Counted from the first letter of the stretch, positions 10,968 through 21,915 are shown. The stretch: 64,000 bases of DNA from Rhododendron vialii (GCF_030253575.1 NC_080560.1:40285001-40349000), one strand, 5' to 3'. A program made the numbers and translations. The notes: generated by a model from the letters alone, not told the origin.

Positions 10968-11388
10968 GACGCAGCGGAATTAACAAAGAGATTAGTTACG
11001 TACTAATTCAAATGAATTATAAATTCAAGTTAACGAGCGAAGAGACAAAATCCAAATATTATTGATCAAAAACTGCATACATAATGAGGTTTCAGCCCTT
11101 TTATAGAGAAAAAGGCGTAACCTAATAAGACCCTAACTTAAAAATGAAATTTCGCAAATTTTGTACAAAATAATAAAATGGAAAAAGGAAAGAAAAACAA
11201 GATTTTTCCAAAAAGAATCACTGAAACGGAATTATAGTCTAAGAGTTATTAACGAATTAAAACTTTCCTAAAACAGCCAAAAAAATAAGGGAAAATATTG
11301 AAGGCCTAAACGAAGGAATTAAGCCGAAATCCACATGGCTCACAACTTAGGGAGATGAGTCTTGACTCTTTACCGCTGCGCGAAAATA
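10968..11388. mobile_element. Non-autonomous Mutator-type element inside the chimera
   Basis: 421 bases flanked by a perfect 9-bp duplication GGGGAAATT (10959-10967 and 11389-11397). The ends are imperfect inverted repeats around CGCAGCGG / CCGCTGCG. The interrupted text is the conserved F-box coding motif GAGGAGAAATTCAAGG; after the right duplication a degraded continuation (CCAGGCCGCCCC) can be seen. No coding sequence. The same insertion occurs in E2 from 18851. Confidence 0.82.
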
Positions 11389-11397
11389 GGGGAAATT

Positions 11398-11929
11398 CCA
11401 GGCCGCCCCCACTTTTGGTTTTGTTCGGTCACCTTTTAGTTTTTGTTTTTGTTTTGTTTTCAATTATTTTTCTATTTTTTTCTCCAATTATTATCCTATT
11501 TTTTCAATTATTACTTTCTCATATCTCTCTATCTCTCTCCAATCATTACCCATATCTTCAATCATTACTCTATTTTTCTCTTCACCTACTACCAAAACTA
11601 AACTAAACTAAAGTCCCAAACAAACACAACGTTTGTTGTTTTGTCTCATGTAAGCCCTTTATTGTATTTCATTCCTATATAAGTCCTAGCGCGCGTTGCT
11701 AGACAATGAAACATGTACTTGATGTTGACTGATGATGATGTGGATATATTGTGTAATTTTTTTATTACAAAATTAAAAATGCTATAACTTTTATTATATA
11801 TATTAATTTTTTACAAAATTTATACTTATAGAACCTATTCGACAAGATCTATCAAACAAGATCTATATTAAATACGAAATTATGTATAAAAAAATTTAGT
11901 AGGGTGAGAATTCTTTAAGGGGTATGGAT
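11398..11929. other. Pyrimidine-rich, gene-free stretch
   Basis: Rich in TTTTTC and CTCTCT, with a short AACTAAACTAAACTAAA repeat near 11593. No gene, RNA or transposon end is recognised. Confidence 0.6.
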
Positions 11930-12530
11930 TTTGTATTTTTTTTGGGTGTGAATTGTGTAGAAGGGTGTGAAAATCCTTCATATAGAGATCTGAATTGTGT
12001 ACTTTGGATAGTGACTTTTGTAGAAGATTGTGAATTCAGTATTTAGAGATTGAGTGTAAATTCTTTCATGTAAGTGGTGTGAACTCGATTTTTTTAGAGG
12101 GTGTGAATTCTACATTTTAGGGTGTGAATTGTGTGTTTTGGATAGTGAATTGCACAGAGGGGTGTAAATTTTTTCTTTTTTGGGGGTGTGAATTGGGTCT
12201 TTTTTAGAGGGTGTGAATTCTGCATTTTTTGGGGTGTGAATTGTTTACTATGAGATGTGTGAATTCTGCATTTTTTTTGTGTGAATTGTTTACTATGAGA
12301 TGTATGAAGTGTGTTTTTTCAGGTGTGAATTATGTATTTTGAGGGTGTGAATTTTACATATGAGAGTGTGAATTATGTATTGGGAGGGGGGTTGTGTTTG
12401 TGAATTCTTCCTTTTTGGTAGATGTGAATTGTGTAGTGGGGTGTGAATTCTGTAGTCAGTGGATTTGAATTATGTCTTTTCAAGTGTGAATTTTACATTT
12501 ATGCGTGTAAATTACTTGTTTTATGTGTAC
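11930..12530 (+). repeat. Degenerate GTGTGAATT minisatellite
   Basis: The 9-mer GTGTGAATT or a one-base variant recurs every 20-40 bases, often followed by TTGTGTA, CTGCATTTTT or TATGTATTT. I count well over 15 occurrences. It is not in any other unit of the window. Confidence 0.85.
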
Positions 12531-12693
12531 ATAATTTCACATTTACTCTGGATCTTGTTTAAAAAGATATCATTGACTAGATTTCAGATTTTTTTTTTTT
12601 CCCAAAATCGGATAGGTACAAAAAAAAGTTATAATGGTTTAAAGTTTTAACTAAGTAATAATATATACACATTACGTAGGTATATATATGTGC

Positions 12694-13159
12694 GTTTAGA
12701 GCATCCATATTGTAATAAGCAAATTGGTATGGATAAGCAAACTTAACAATAATGCTAAAAAAACATCTCGCATTGTAATAAGCAAAGTTACAAGTCTTTT
12801 AGCAAATAACCAAATTTCACTCATTCCATAACCATACTTAACAACTTTTACCAATAACCAAAACTCAATAATCAAACCCAATAACCAAATTCAAAACTAA
12901 AAAACTAAAAAATACCCAACATTAGAATCGTCTCATCGAGAATAATAATTTGGTGTGGTCCGGTGCGTGATTAGAACTCGTTTGTAATTGAACATAGGTG
13001 CATTGCATATTGTGAGGAGTTTTTTTATAGGGATGCAAAAATAACCAATGTAGAAGTAAAGTTTGTTAAGTTTAATTATGAACTAAATAGATAATCAAAT
13101 GCTGATGTGGCACATTTTGATTATTGATTTTGATTATTCACATTGCGGATGCTCTAAAC
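12694..13159. mobile_element. MITE with GTTTAGAGCATCC ends
   Basis: The left end GTTTAGAGCATCC and right end GGATGCTCTAAAC are perfect 13-bp inverted repeats. The interior is AT-rich with repeated AATAACCAA, and there is no coding sequence. I do not see a convincing target duplication, so the superfamily is open (PIF/Harbinger or hAT). Confidence 0.75.
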
Positions 13160-13485
13160 ACCTGGTAGTTTTATAAATGCGAAGAGAGAGAAAAGATGAT
13201 TAGAAGATACTATTATTTGGTGATTTTACAATACTTTCCAATCACTTATTAAATGCCACATGTCAATAGTCCATAAAATAACTCACAGAAAGTCACGAGT
13301 CCCACAACATTAACCAATTATATGTGTGTTGTACACCACAATTTTATGTTTCCTTTGCATTGAATAATTTTCTTAATGTCAAACTAAGGAGAGCGCGTGA
13401 GCTTTAGGATAGAAAGGACGCACATGTCTGGGGGTGGGCCTAAATGGGTACAAGCACACAAAAAGGGGCCCGCCTATAAAAACCC

Positions 13486-13676
13486 CGCGAAAATAATTAA
13501 GTCCATCAAATTTGGGTCCGATTTGAGCTCTCTCGTCCAATTACAAGCGCAATCAGGAGTGCTCCTGCTAAAACCGACTCATCAGCCAAAACACAAACCC
13601 ACGCCATCTCCTCCACAATACCAAAAAGAAAAACAAAACCTAGAGTCTCTCTCTCTCTCTCTCGCTAGAAATCGTG
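13486..13676 (+). promoter_or_regulatory. 5' flank and leader of D1
   Basis: It is duplicated before D2 (from 19391). Left of CGCGAAAATAA the two flanks stop matching, so this 11-mer marks the 5' edge of the D duplication. A short CT run and CTCGCTAGAAATC lie directly before the start codon. Confidence 0.7.
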
Positions 13677-14780
13677 ATGGGTTTGCCTGATCTTCCTGGT
13701 GAGATTGTCTACGACATACTCTCAAGACTACCCGTCAAGTCTCTGTGCCGTTTCAAATCGGTTTCCAAGCCATGGCTCGCTCTCATCACCGACCCCAAAT
13801 TCGTCAAGTCACACCTCCATCATCAATCCACAAACGACGATGACGTGAACCAGAAGTTGATCATCTGCTCTGCCGCTTCTCCCTCCATCTATTCCGTAGA
13901 TTACCGAGCACCCGATCACACCGTGACTGAGCTTAAAAGTCCCTGCAAGTCGAAGTCTCGGGTTTCAGTTATGGGCTCATTCGACGGGGTCGTACTCTTA
14001 TATATTGATGATGATGAATTATGTTTATGGAACCCATCAACTAGAATGTATCAGAAACTTTCACCATCTCCCGAGTGCCCAGATTGTCAATACAAGAATA
14101 TGACGTATGGGCTTGGTTATGACTCTGTTAGTGATGACTTCAAGGTTGTTCGGGCTGTCGTCAGCCCTTCGACAAAAGACCCTACTCCTGTTTATGTGTT
14201 CACTTCTAAACTAAGTTCTTGGAAGAGGATTGAAGACCTTGGCAGCTCTAGTCTTTGTTATGCGCCCACCGGGACTGTTATGGATGGGGCACCGCATTGG
14301 GTTGTGTCTTTCTACTGCGATATGTATTCTACTTGTGGGATTGCTTGTTTTGATGCTACGGAGGAGAAATTCAAGTAGGTGCCCATGCCTAATTGTGAAG
14401 ACGTGAACAGTTTTATTGATTTGGGAGTTTTGGGTGGATGGCTTTGTGTGGTTGACCACGGTTGGGGGAGTCATTTGACTCATTCCAATGTTTTGGTGAT
14501 GAAGGAATATGGCGTGAAAGAATCTTGGACCAAGTTGTTTGTTTTACCAAATGAGCCAGGAGAGTTCGATCTTCCCTTCTGTAGAATCTATACAATGTTA
14601 CTTTACACAAAGGATGGAGAGGTTGTAATGGTGTTGAATTCGGAGAAGCTAATGATCTTCAACCCGAAACAAAACAGATACAAGCGGATTGAGATCCCTC
14701 TGGATTACGAGTGGTTTAATGCGGCTTTTTATTTGGAGAGTCTTGTTTCACCTCGTGGCTGCAATGGCCTAATCACATGA
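13677..14780 (+). pseudogene. F-box gene D1 with a single nonsense codon
   Basis: The frame is otherwise full length: F-box at residues 2-40 (GLPDLPGEIVYDILSRLPV), then FBA motifs CLWNPSTRMY, YGLGYDSVSDDFKVV, SSWKRIEDL, APHWVV and CFDATEEKFK. At 14376-14378 codon 234 is TAG where D2 and the other paralogues have GAG (KFKEVP). After it the same frame runs on unbroken to 14780 with VMKEYGVKESWTKLF and SLVSPRGCNG. This one change would remove the last third of the FBA domain. It may be a very young pseudogene, a polymorphic null allele or a base error. D2 (19594) is the intact sister. The ATG at 13677 is preferred over the GTG just upstream because it aligns with D2. Confidence 0.88.
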
Positions 14781-15490
14781 AAATGGAAGAGAGATAATTA
14801 TGCGCTATTTTCCTCGTTAATTCTGTTTCTTTGCATGAGTAGTTCTAAACAATATAAATGAAGCATAGTTCCAATACTTCATATTCAGTAGAATACGTTG
14901 GCTATTGATCTTTTAGAATGATAGCTTATATTATTCCTGCTCAATGATTTTATATTGAAATGGAAAAGCTGGCTTTTAGAACGATAGCCATACGTCTCGT
15001 GGTTAAAGACTTTGATTACTTGAGAAACTTTAGTTCGATTATTCTTCCTGATATTTACCTAAGATCCTGATTTTGGCGTTCCACTTTTGTACGCATGCGC
15101 TCCTTTTTTTAACGTGAAGTTACTAGAAACTTCATGTACAAAGTGGAGAGCCTGTGTACAAAAGTGGAGGGCGAAAATCAATTTCCATTTACCTAAGGTC
15201 GAAGTCGCAATATATTGGAGATTCTTACCCAAGATATTGGAACCAGGTTCTCTTACCCATGTTTTAGGTTGCTGCAATTGATGTCTATGGTGCTTAACTT
15301 GTCCTGCAAATGAGGACAATAAGGATAGAGTTGAGATTGTTTGGATAAAAGACCATAATGCAACACGAATTTTACGGTTACACTTACGAGTTACCCTTTT
15401 TGCGTCGTTCTTAGCCAGGAGGAGCGAACTCCTCAGTAAAATTTTGCTGAAGAACAAATATTATAGAGAGATGTGGAGGGCATACCGGCT
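14781..15490. repeat. 3' flank of D1
   Basis: No gene. It carries the array-wide GCTGGCTTTTAGAACGATAG landmark (14969 on). It also has a short inverted repeat around TTTTTGTACGC...GCGTACAAAAGTGGAG (15080-15175) that recurs in D2's flank at about 20967-21055. Confidence 0.7.
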
Positions 15491-15499
15491 TGTTACAAG

Positions 15500-16035
15500 A
15501 AGTTTCCGACTACAAATAATTGGGGACGCAAACTTTTCTTTTTTATCACCGAAACTGTGCCCAAAAGGGATTACAAAACAGGAAGCTCTGTAGCTAAAAC
15601 AGAGGGGAGAAGCCACCCATGAAGCAGGTACCAGTCCTCTAACCGCCTTGGTAGCCGCTACACGACCCAGTTCATTCTTCCAGCTAATCCAAGTGAATTG
15701 AACCCCCAGCCAACGCTTCCCCAGTAAGATGCCTAATATCCCACACAACAGCAGAAATCTCCCATGGGCTCACCAATTCGGATACACTGTGTTTGATTGC
15801 AAGCTAATTGTCCAGTTCAATCGCAGCATGAACCAATACCATGTCTTTCACCATTCCACATGCTCTACGAATTGCTAACAGCTCACCCTGGAGAGGATAT
15901 GAAATATTTGCAGAGTACGCCGATCCATCAACACTGTCCTTTCCAATCTCTGATGACAACACCTAATTTAGCATCCTTCCATTACTATGCCCTGCTACAT
16001 CACAATTTAGCTTAAAACTCCCCTGGTCCGGACAT
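15500..16035 (-). pseudogene. RNase H-like domain relic (LINE-type), copy 1
   Basis: Read on the minus strand, fragments match the plant RNase H-like (RVT_3) fold found at the C-terminus of L1 LINEs and in some host genes: SFKLNCD near 16015, GVVIRDWKGQ, then ELLAIRRACG and finally VQFTWISWKNELGRVAA near 15650 followed by SWVASPLCF. The pieces lie in different frames with stops between, so it is decayed. No reverse transcriptase portion is seen. It is duplicated with the D block at 21430-21915. Confidence 0.65.
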
Positions 16036-16198
16036 GAACTACATGGCGCTACAAAACGTTATGGCTGCATGATGCCAGACTCTAAAACTGAAAGTTCTGT
16101 TTTGGGTTTTTTGAATGGAAGACTGAAAAGGTTATGTTCACAACTTCACATCATTAAATTTTGGATCTACTCTTGCCTCTGATGAGTGATATAATGAG

Positions 16199-16515
16199 AT
16201 GAGCAGTTGGGAGAGTCATTCCGATGTTTGGGTGATGAAGGAATATGGCGTGAAAGAATCTTGGATCAAGCTTTTTGTTGTACCAAATGTGCCAGGGGAG
16301 TTCTGTTTTCGCTACATTAGGGTGTTGGGTTACAGAAAGGACGGAGAGGTCGTAATGGTGTTCAATTCGACTGATTTAGTGATCTACAACCCGAAACATA
16401 TCAGATACAAGAGGATTGAGATCCCTCTAGATTGCAAGTAGTTTGATGCAGCTTATTATATGGAGAGTCTTGTTTCACCTCGCGTCTGCAATGGCACTAG
16501 CTAGAAGGCACCGCT
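16199..16515 (+). pseudogene. F-box 3' fragment
   Basis: This encodes only the C-terminal FBA part: SWESHSDVWVMKEYGVKESWIKLF, GEVVMVFNSTDLVIYNPK and RYKRIEIPLDCK, followed by a stop. Beyond the stop the family's usual ending can still be read (FDAAYYMESLVSP). No F-box precedes it; upstream is ordinary 3' flank ending in ATAATGAGATGAG. It is closest to D by eye. It is probably a leftover of an unequal exchange. Confidence 0.82.
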
Positions 16516-18153
16516 AATCAGATGAAAATGGAAGAGAAAGAGAATTCAATGATTCTATGCGTTATTTTCCTCATTCTTGTTCTTTGCATGAGTAGTTCAA
16601 AACAATATATATGAGCATACTTCCAGTACTTCATATTCACTTTGATATGTTAGCCGTACATCTTTTAGAATGATAGCTATACTTTCTTTAGAAGGATACC
16701 TGACATTATTCTTATTCAATGATTTTGCATTGCAATGGCAAAGCTGGCTTTTAGAACGATAGCTATATGTCTCATGGTTAAAGACTATGATTACTCAAGG
16801 AACTTTAGTTTGATTTTTGTTAATAACATTTGCGCGAGATCGAAGTTAGATATATATCGGCCCATCAGGGGATACTTGAGGGGATAAGAAGTGTTTTTAT
16901 TCGTTGCTCATGGGTTGCATATGGTTTTGTCTCTCATAGAGACTACTTGGATAAAGACTAATTGGATTTGGGGATGTGCATCGGATATTGGAACCAGGTT
17001 CTCTTACGTACCCATGTTAGGTTGCTGCTATTGTTGTCTTTGGTGTTTCGCATGTCCTGCAACAAGAATTATTTAGTTACAATACAACTGTACAAGTACA
17101 AGCTTCCCTTTTGCGTCATTATTAACCTGGAACTCGTAAAATTTTGATGAACAACAAAAATTACAAAGAGACATGGAAGACATGCCTGCCAATTACCAGA
17201 AGTTTCGCCAATCATAAAAAAAAAAAGAGAGAAGTTTCCAACTGCAATACATTACTAAAGACATTATGGCCGGCTGCATAATGCGAGACTCTGAAAGGTT
17301 TTGTTTTTGTTTATTTGTTTTTAATGGAAGACTGAAAGGTTGTGTTCACAACTTCACATTCTAAAATGTTGGATCTACTCTCCATCGCCTCTGACTTGTG
17401 CTGAACTTGTATCTACTTCATCAAGTGAAAGGTTAGTCCTGCGCATGTAAGCATTTGGAAACCTTATCATTAGCAAGCCTCTTACCGAAGGTGGGTGATC
17501 TATCCAAGTGTTCACATCAATTCTATTGTATTTAGTTACAGCATCGAGTATAATCGGATTGGGAGCGGCATTGCGGTTGAAAGGCCACGGAGGGGATGTC
17601 CTATGCGGTTGTCCAAATCAAATTGCTGTTATGTATTGGTTTGAAAGCATTGTGGGGTTATATATGTTCAATACTGACTCATAGGTGAATAAAGTCCCCT
17701 CAAGGTATCACAACTGTAATGCTTTAGAGTGTTGAGGGAAAATATATTGTTAACTTTTGTCCATAAATCCTCTACTAATGCTTTATCCCACCCCTGTGTT
17801 ATTTTGGCCAATACCGGCTGATACGGTACGAAAAACTTTGATCGTGAGATTTCACTTTGTTAATCTTAGCAACTCCTTAATTTGATAATCAAAAGATGAG
17901 TTGTCAAATTTTGATTAGCCAATTTTGGTTATGCTATTAGAGCTACCCCAAGAGCGAAGCAAAATACTAATTATCCACCCTTCCTTTTCCATCTTTTGAA
18001 GGTTTCAATCACAGCATAAGAGGGTGGGGGTAAGTGAGAAAACGGAGGTGGGAGTAGAAAATGGATTTTCCACTTTCTTCCCGCTACCCTCTCTCTCCTC
18101 TCAACGCCAAAGAAAGACCCCCAAAAAAACCCCTTAATACTCTCTCGCTAGAA
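16516..18153. repeat. Flank between the 16.2-kb fragment and E2
   Basis: No gene. It is collinear with the A-unit flank 3040-5269, but without the 356-bp MITE of that copy, so it gives the empty site at about 17405-17420. The GAAATG leader of E2 closes the stretch. Confidence 0.75.
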
Positions 18154-18850
18154 ATGAAACGAGGACTACTCCAATCTTCCTGATGAGATCATCTTTAACA
18201 TACTCTCAAGACTACCCGTCAAGCCTTTGTGCCGTTTCAAATCGGTTTCCAAGCCATGGCTCGCTCTAATCACTGATCCCTGTTCATCAAATCACACCTC
18301 CATCAATCCACAAACGTCAACATGAACCCGAAGTTAGTCCTCTACTCTTAACACTTCTCACTCCGTCTATTCGTTTGACTACCAAGCACCTGACCACGCC
18401 ATAGCGAAGCTCGAAGTGCCCTGTAAGTCTATTTCGAGATTCTGGGTTTCATTCAATGGCATCGTACTCTTACGTACTGGTGTTGAATTGTGTTTGTGGA
18501 ATCCATCAATCAGAATGTACAGAAAATTTACCCAACCCGAGTACTCGCGTGTGGGGGGCTAAGAGGTATGGGCTTCGTTACGACTCTGTTAGTGATGATT
18601 TTAAGGTGGTTAGGGATGTTATTGCTGATTTAAGTAATGGCCCTCGTTGTGTCCATGTCTTCACTTGTAAACTTAGTTCATGGAAGTGGATTGAAGACTT
18701 GTGATTACATGATTCTTCAAGGTAAGGCATGGGACTGTACTGAATGGGATGCCCCATTGGCACTGTTGGAAACGCAGTACTGTTGGATGTTTCTTGGATT
18801 CGAGTGTATTTTCGGTGATTCTTTGTTTTGAAGCTTCATGAGGAGAAATT
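18154..18850 (+). pseudogene. F-box pseudogene E2
   Basis: Begins ATGAAACGAGGACTACTCC, then the F-box continues out of frame (IIFNILSRLPVKPLCRFKSVSKPWLALI). Further breaks include TACTCTTAACACTT, GGGTTTCATTC and the GACTTGTGATTAC stop. The last is shared with E3 and with the E part of the chimera. The frame 18456-18704 keeps YDSVSDDFKVVRDV and SSWKWIEDL. At 18850, inside GAGGAGAAATT, the gene is interrupted by the Mutator-type element. Confidence 0.85.
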
Positions 18851-19401
18851 GACGCAACGGAATTAACAACGAGATCAATTACGTACTAATTCAAATGAAT
18901 GATAAATTCAAGTCAACGAGAAAAAGAGACAAAGTCTGAATATTATTGATTAAAAGCTGCTTACATAACGAGGTTACAGCCTTTTATAGAGAAAAGGCGT
19001 AACCTTAATAAGACCCCAACTTAAAAACGAAATTTCCTAAAATTTGGACAAAATAATAAAATGGAAAAAGGAAAGAAAAACAAGATTTTTCCAAAAAGAA
19101 TAAACCGAAACAGAATTATAGTCTAAGAGTTATTAACGAATTAAAACTTTCCTAAAACAGCAAAAAAAAGTAAGGGAAAATGACGGCCCATGATGTGTTT
19201 TGATAATTAATATTTTCAGCATTAACAAATGTTTTCAGCATATCCTTAGTGGGTATTAATTATCAAAACACATTCCGGGCCGTCATTTTCACAAAAAGTA
19301 AATTAAAGGCCTTAACGAAGGAATTAGGCCGAAATCCACATTGCTCACGACTTAGGGCCTTTTCTATGTAAGCCGAAGGCCTCTTCGCAACGCGAAAATA
19401 A
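18851..19401. mobile_element. Mutator-type element, duplicate copy with lost right flank
   Basis: Same element as 10968-11388, inserted at the same base of the F-box text. It is longer because a 119-bp MITE sits inside. Its right end runs to CGCGAAAATAA, where the sequence changes to the D-block 5' flank rather than to the expected target duplication. It therefore ends at a rearrangement junction. Confidence 0.75.
19174..19292. mobile_element. 119-bp Mutator-type MITE nested in the above
   Basis: Ends are GGGAAAATGACGGCCC and its near-perfect complement GGGCCGTCATTTTCAC; the body forms one hairpin. It is flanked by 9-bp AAAAAGTAA at 19165-19173 and 19293-19301. The paralogous element at 11270-11300 lacks it and is the empty site. 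Confidence 0.88.
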
Positions 19402-19546
19402 ATCAGCCCATCAAATTTGGGCCCGATCCAAGCTCGTCCAATTGCAAGCGCATTCTGGAGTGCTCCTGCTAAAACCGACTCATCAGCCAAGACACAAACC
19501 CACACCATCTCCTCCACAACACCAAAAAGAAAAACGAAACCTATAG

Positions 19547-19584
<38 letters not shown>

Positions 19585-19593
19585 GAAATCGTG

Positions 19594-20679
19594 ATGGGTT
19601 TGCCTGATCTTCCTGGTGAGATTGTCTACGACATACTCTCAAGACTACCCGTCAAGTCTCTGCACCGTTTCAAATCCGTTTCCAAGCCATGGCTCGCTCT
19701 CATCACCGACCCCAAATTCGTCAAGTCACACCTCCATCATCAATCCACAAACGACGACAACACGAACCAGAAGTTGATCATCTGCTCTGCCGCTTCTCCC
19801 TCCATCTATTCCGTAGATTACCGAGCACGTGATCACACCGTGACTGAGCTTAAAAGTCCCTGCAACTCTAAGTCTTGTGTTTCAGTTATGGGCTCATTCA
19901 ATGGGGTCGTACTCTTATATATTGATGATGATGAATTATGTTTATGGAACCCATCAACTAGAATCTATCAGAAACTTTCACCATCTCCCGAGTGCCCAGA
20001 GTACCAAGACAAGAATATGACGTATGGGCTTGGTTATGACTCTGTTAGTGATGGCTTCAAGGTTGTTCGGGCTGTCGTCAGCCCTTTGACAAAAGACCCT
20101 ACTCCTGTTTATGTGTTCACTTCTAAACTAAGTTCGTGGAAGAGGATTGAAGACCTTGGCAACTCTAGTTTTGGTGATGCGCCCGGGACTGTTATGGATG
20201 GGGCACCGCATTGGGTTGTGACTTTCAACCACGATATGTATTCTACTTGTGGGATTGTTTGTTTTGATGCTACGGAGGAGAAATTCAAGGAGGTGCCCAT
20301 GCCTATTTGTGTAGACGCGAACAGTTGTATTGATTTGGGAGTTTTGGGTGGATGGCTTTGTGTGGTTGACAACAGTTGGGGGAGTCATTCCGATGTTTTG
20401 GTGATGAAGGAATACGGCGTGAAAGAATCTTGGACCAAGTTGTTTGTTTTACCAAGTGAGCCAGGAGAGTTCTACTTTCCCTTCTGTAGAATCTGTACAA
20501 TGTTACTTTACACAAAGGATGGAGAGGTTGTAATGGATTCGAAGAAGCCAATGATCTTCAACCCGAAACAAAACAGATACAAGCGGATTGAGATCCCTCC
20601 GGATTGCGAGTGGTTTACTGCGGCTTTTTATTTGGAGAGTCTTGTTTCACCTCGTGGCTGCAATGGCCTAATCAGATGA
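19594..20679 (+). CDS. F-box/FBA protein D2 (intact)
   Basis: Predicted SCF substrate receptor of 361 residues and intact sister of D1. F-box at residues 2-40 (GLPDLPGEIVYDILSRLPVK), then FBA motifs GSFNGVVLL, CLWNPSTRIYQ, YGLGYDSVSDGFKVV, SSWKRIEDL, APHWVV, CFDATEEKFKEVP, VMKEYGVKESWTKLF and SLVSPRGCNG. The open frame extends upstream through a TTG at 19417 and a CT-rich leader. I start at the ATG of 19594, after CTAGAAATC, because D1 begins there. Compared with D1 it lacks three residues near the C-terminus (GEVVMDSKK against GEVVMVLNSEK). A (CT)n run at about 19549-19583 lies in the leader. Confidence 0.93.
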   Translation: MGLPDLPGEIVYDILSRLPVKSLHRFKSVSKPWLALITDPKFVKSHLHHQSTNDDNTNQKLIICSAASPSIYSVDYRARDHTVTELKSPCNSKSCVSVMGSFNGVVLLYIDDDELCLWNPSTRIYQKLSPSPECPEYQDKNMTYGLGYDSVSDGFKVVRAVVSPLTKDPTPVYVFTSKLSSWKRIEDLGNSSFGDAPGTVMDGAPHWVVTFNHDMYSTCGIVCFDATEEKFKEVPMPICVDANSCIDLGVLGGWLCVVDNSWGSHSDVLVMKEYGVKESWTKLFVLPSEPGEFYFPFCRICTMLLYTKDGEVVMDSKKPMIFNPKQNRYKRIEIPPDCEWFTAAFYLESLVSPRGCNGLIR

Positions 20680-21420
20680 AAATGGAAGAGAAATAGATAA
20701 TTGTGCGCTATTTTCCTTGTTAATTCTGTTTCTTTGCATGAGTAGTTCGAAACAATATCAATGATTATTGATCTTTCAGAATGATAGCTATGCGTGTTTC
20801 AGAACGACAGCTTATATTATTCCTGTTCAATGATTTTATATTGAAATGAAAAAGCTGGCTTTTAGAATGATAGCTATATGTCTCGTGGTTAAAGACTTTG
20901 ATTACTCGAGAAACTTTAGTTTGATTATTCTTCTTGATATTTACCTAAGATCCTGATTTTGGCGCTCCACTTTTGTACGCATACGCTCCACTTTTAACGT
21001 GAAGTTACTAGTAACTTCATGTACAAAGTGGAGAGCCTGCGTACAAAAGTGGAGGGCAAAAATCAATTTTCATTTACCTAAGGTCAGAGTCGCAATATAT
21101 TGGAGATTCTTACCCAAGATATTGGAACCAGGTTCTCTTACCCATGTTAGGTTGCTGCACTTGATGTCTATGGTGCTTAACTTGTCCTGCAAATGAGGAC
21201 AATAAGGATAGAGTTGAGATTGTGTGGATAAATGACCATAATGCAACACAAATTTTACGTTTACACTTACGAGTTACCCTTTTTGCGACGTTCTTAGCCA
21301 GGAGGAGCAAACTCGTCATAAAATTTTGCTGAAGAACAAAAATTACAAAGAGACGTGGAAGACATACCTGCTTATTACAAGAAGTTTCTGACCACAAATA
21401 ATTGGGGACACGAACTTTTC
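20680..21420. repeat. 3' flank of D2
   Basis: No gene; collinear with 14781-15520. The array-wide GGCTTTTAGAATGATAG landmark is near 20857. Confidence 0.7.
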
Positions 21421-21429
21421 TTTTTTTCA

Positions 21430-21915
21430 CCGAAACTGTGCCCAAAAGGGCTTAAAAAACAGGAAGCTCTCTAGCTAAAACAGAGGGGAGAAGCCACCCA
21501 TGAAGCAGGAAACAGTCCTCTAACCGCCTTGGTAGCCGCTACATGAGCCAGTTCATTCTTCCTGCTAATCCAAGTAAATTGAACCCCCGGCCAACGCTTC
21601 CTTAATAAGCTGCCTAATAGCCCACACAACAGCAGAAATCTCCCATGGGGGCACCAATTCAGATACACCGAGTTTGATTGCAAGCTAATTGTCTGATTCG
21701 ATCACAGCACGAACCAACACCATGTCTTTTGCTCTACGAATTGCTAACAGCTAACCCTGGAGAGGAGATGAAAAATTTGCAGAGTACGCTGATCCATCAA
21801 CGAACTGTCCTTTCCAATCTCGGATGAAAACACCTAATTTAGCATCCTTCCCATTACTATGCAGTATGTGTCGCTACATCACAATTTAGCTTAAAACTCC
21901 CTTGGTCCGGACACG
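21430..21915 (-). pseudogene. RNase H-like domain relic (LINE-type), copy 2
   Basis: Duplicate of 15500-16035. The minus strand gives VQFTWISRKNELAHVAATKA and SWVASPLCFS in the same order. It is decayed in the same way, so it was already a relic when the D block was duplicated. Confidence 0.62.

Noticed and set aside
19417-19593. N-terminal extension of D2 from an upstream TTG.
   Set aside because: It encodes CT-repeat Ser-Leu and non-conserved sequence; D1 and the paralogues start at the ATG aligned with 19594.
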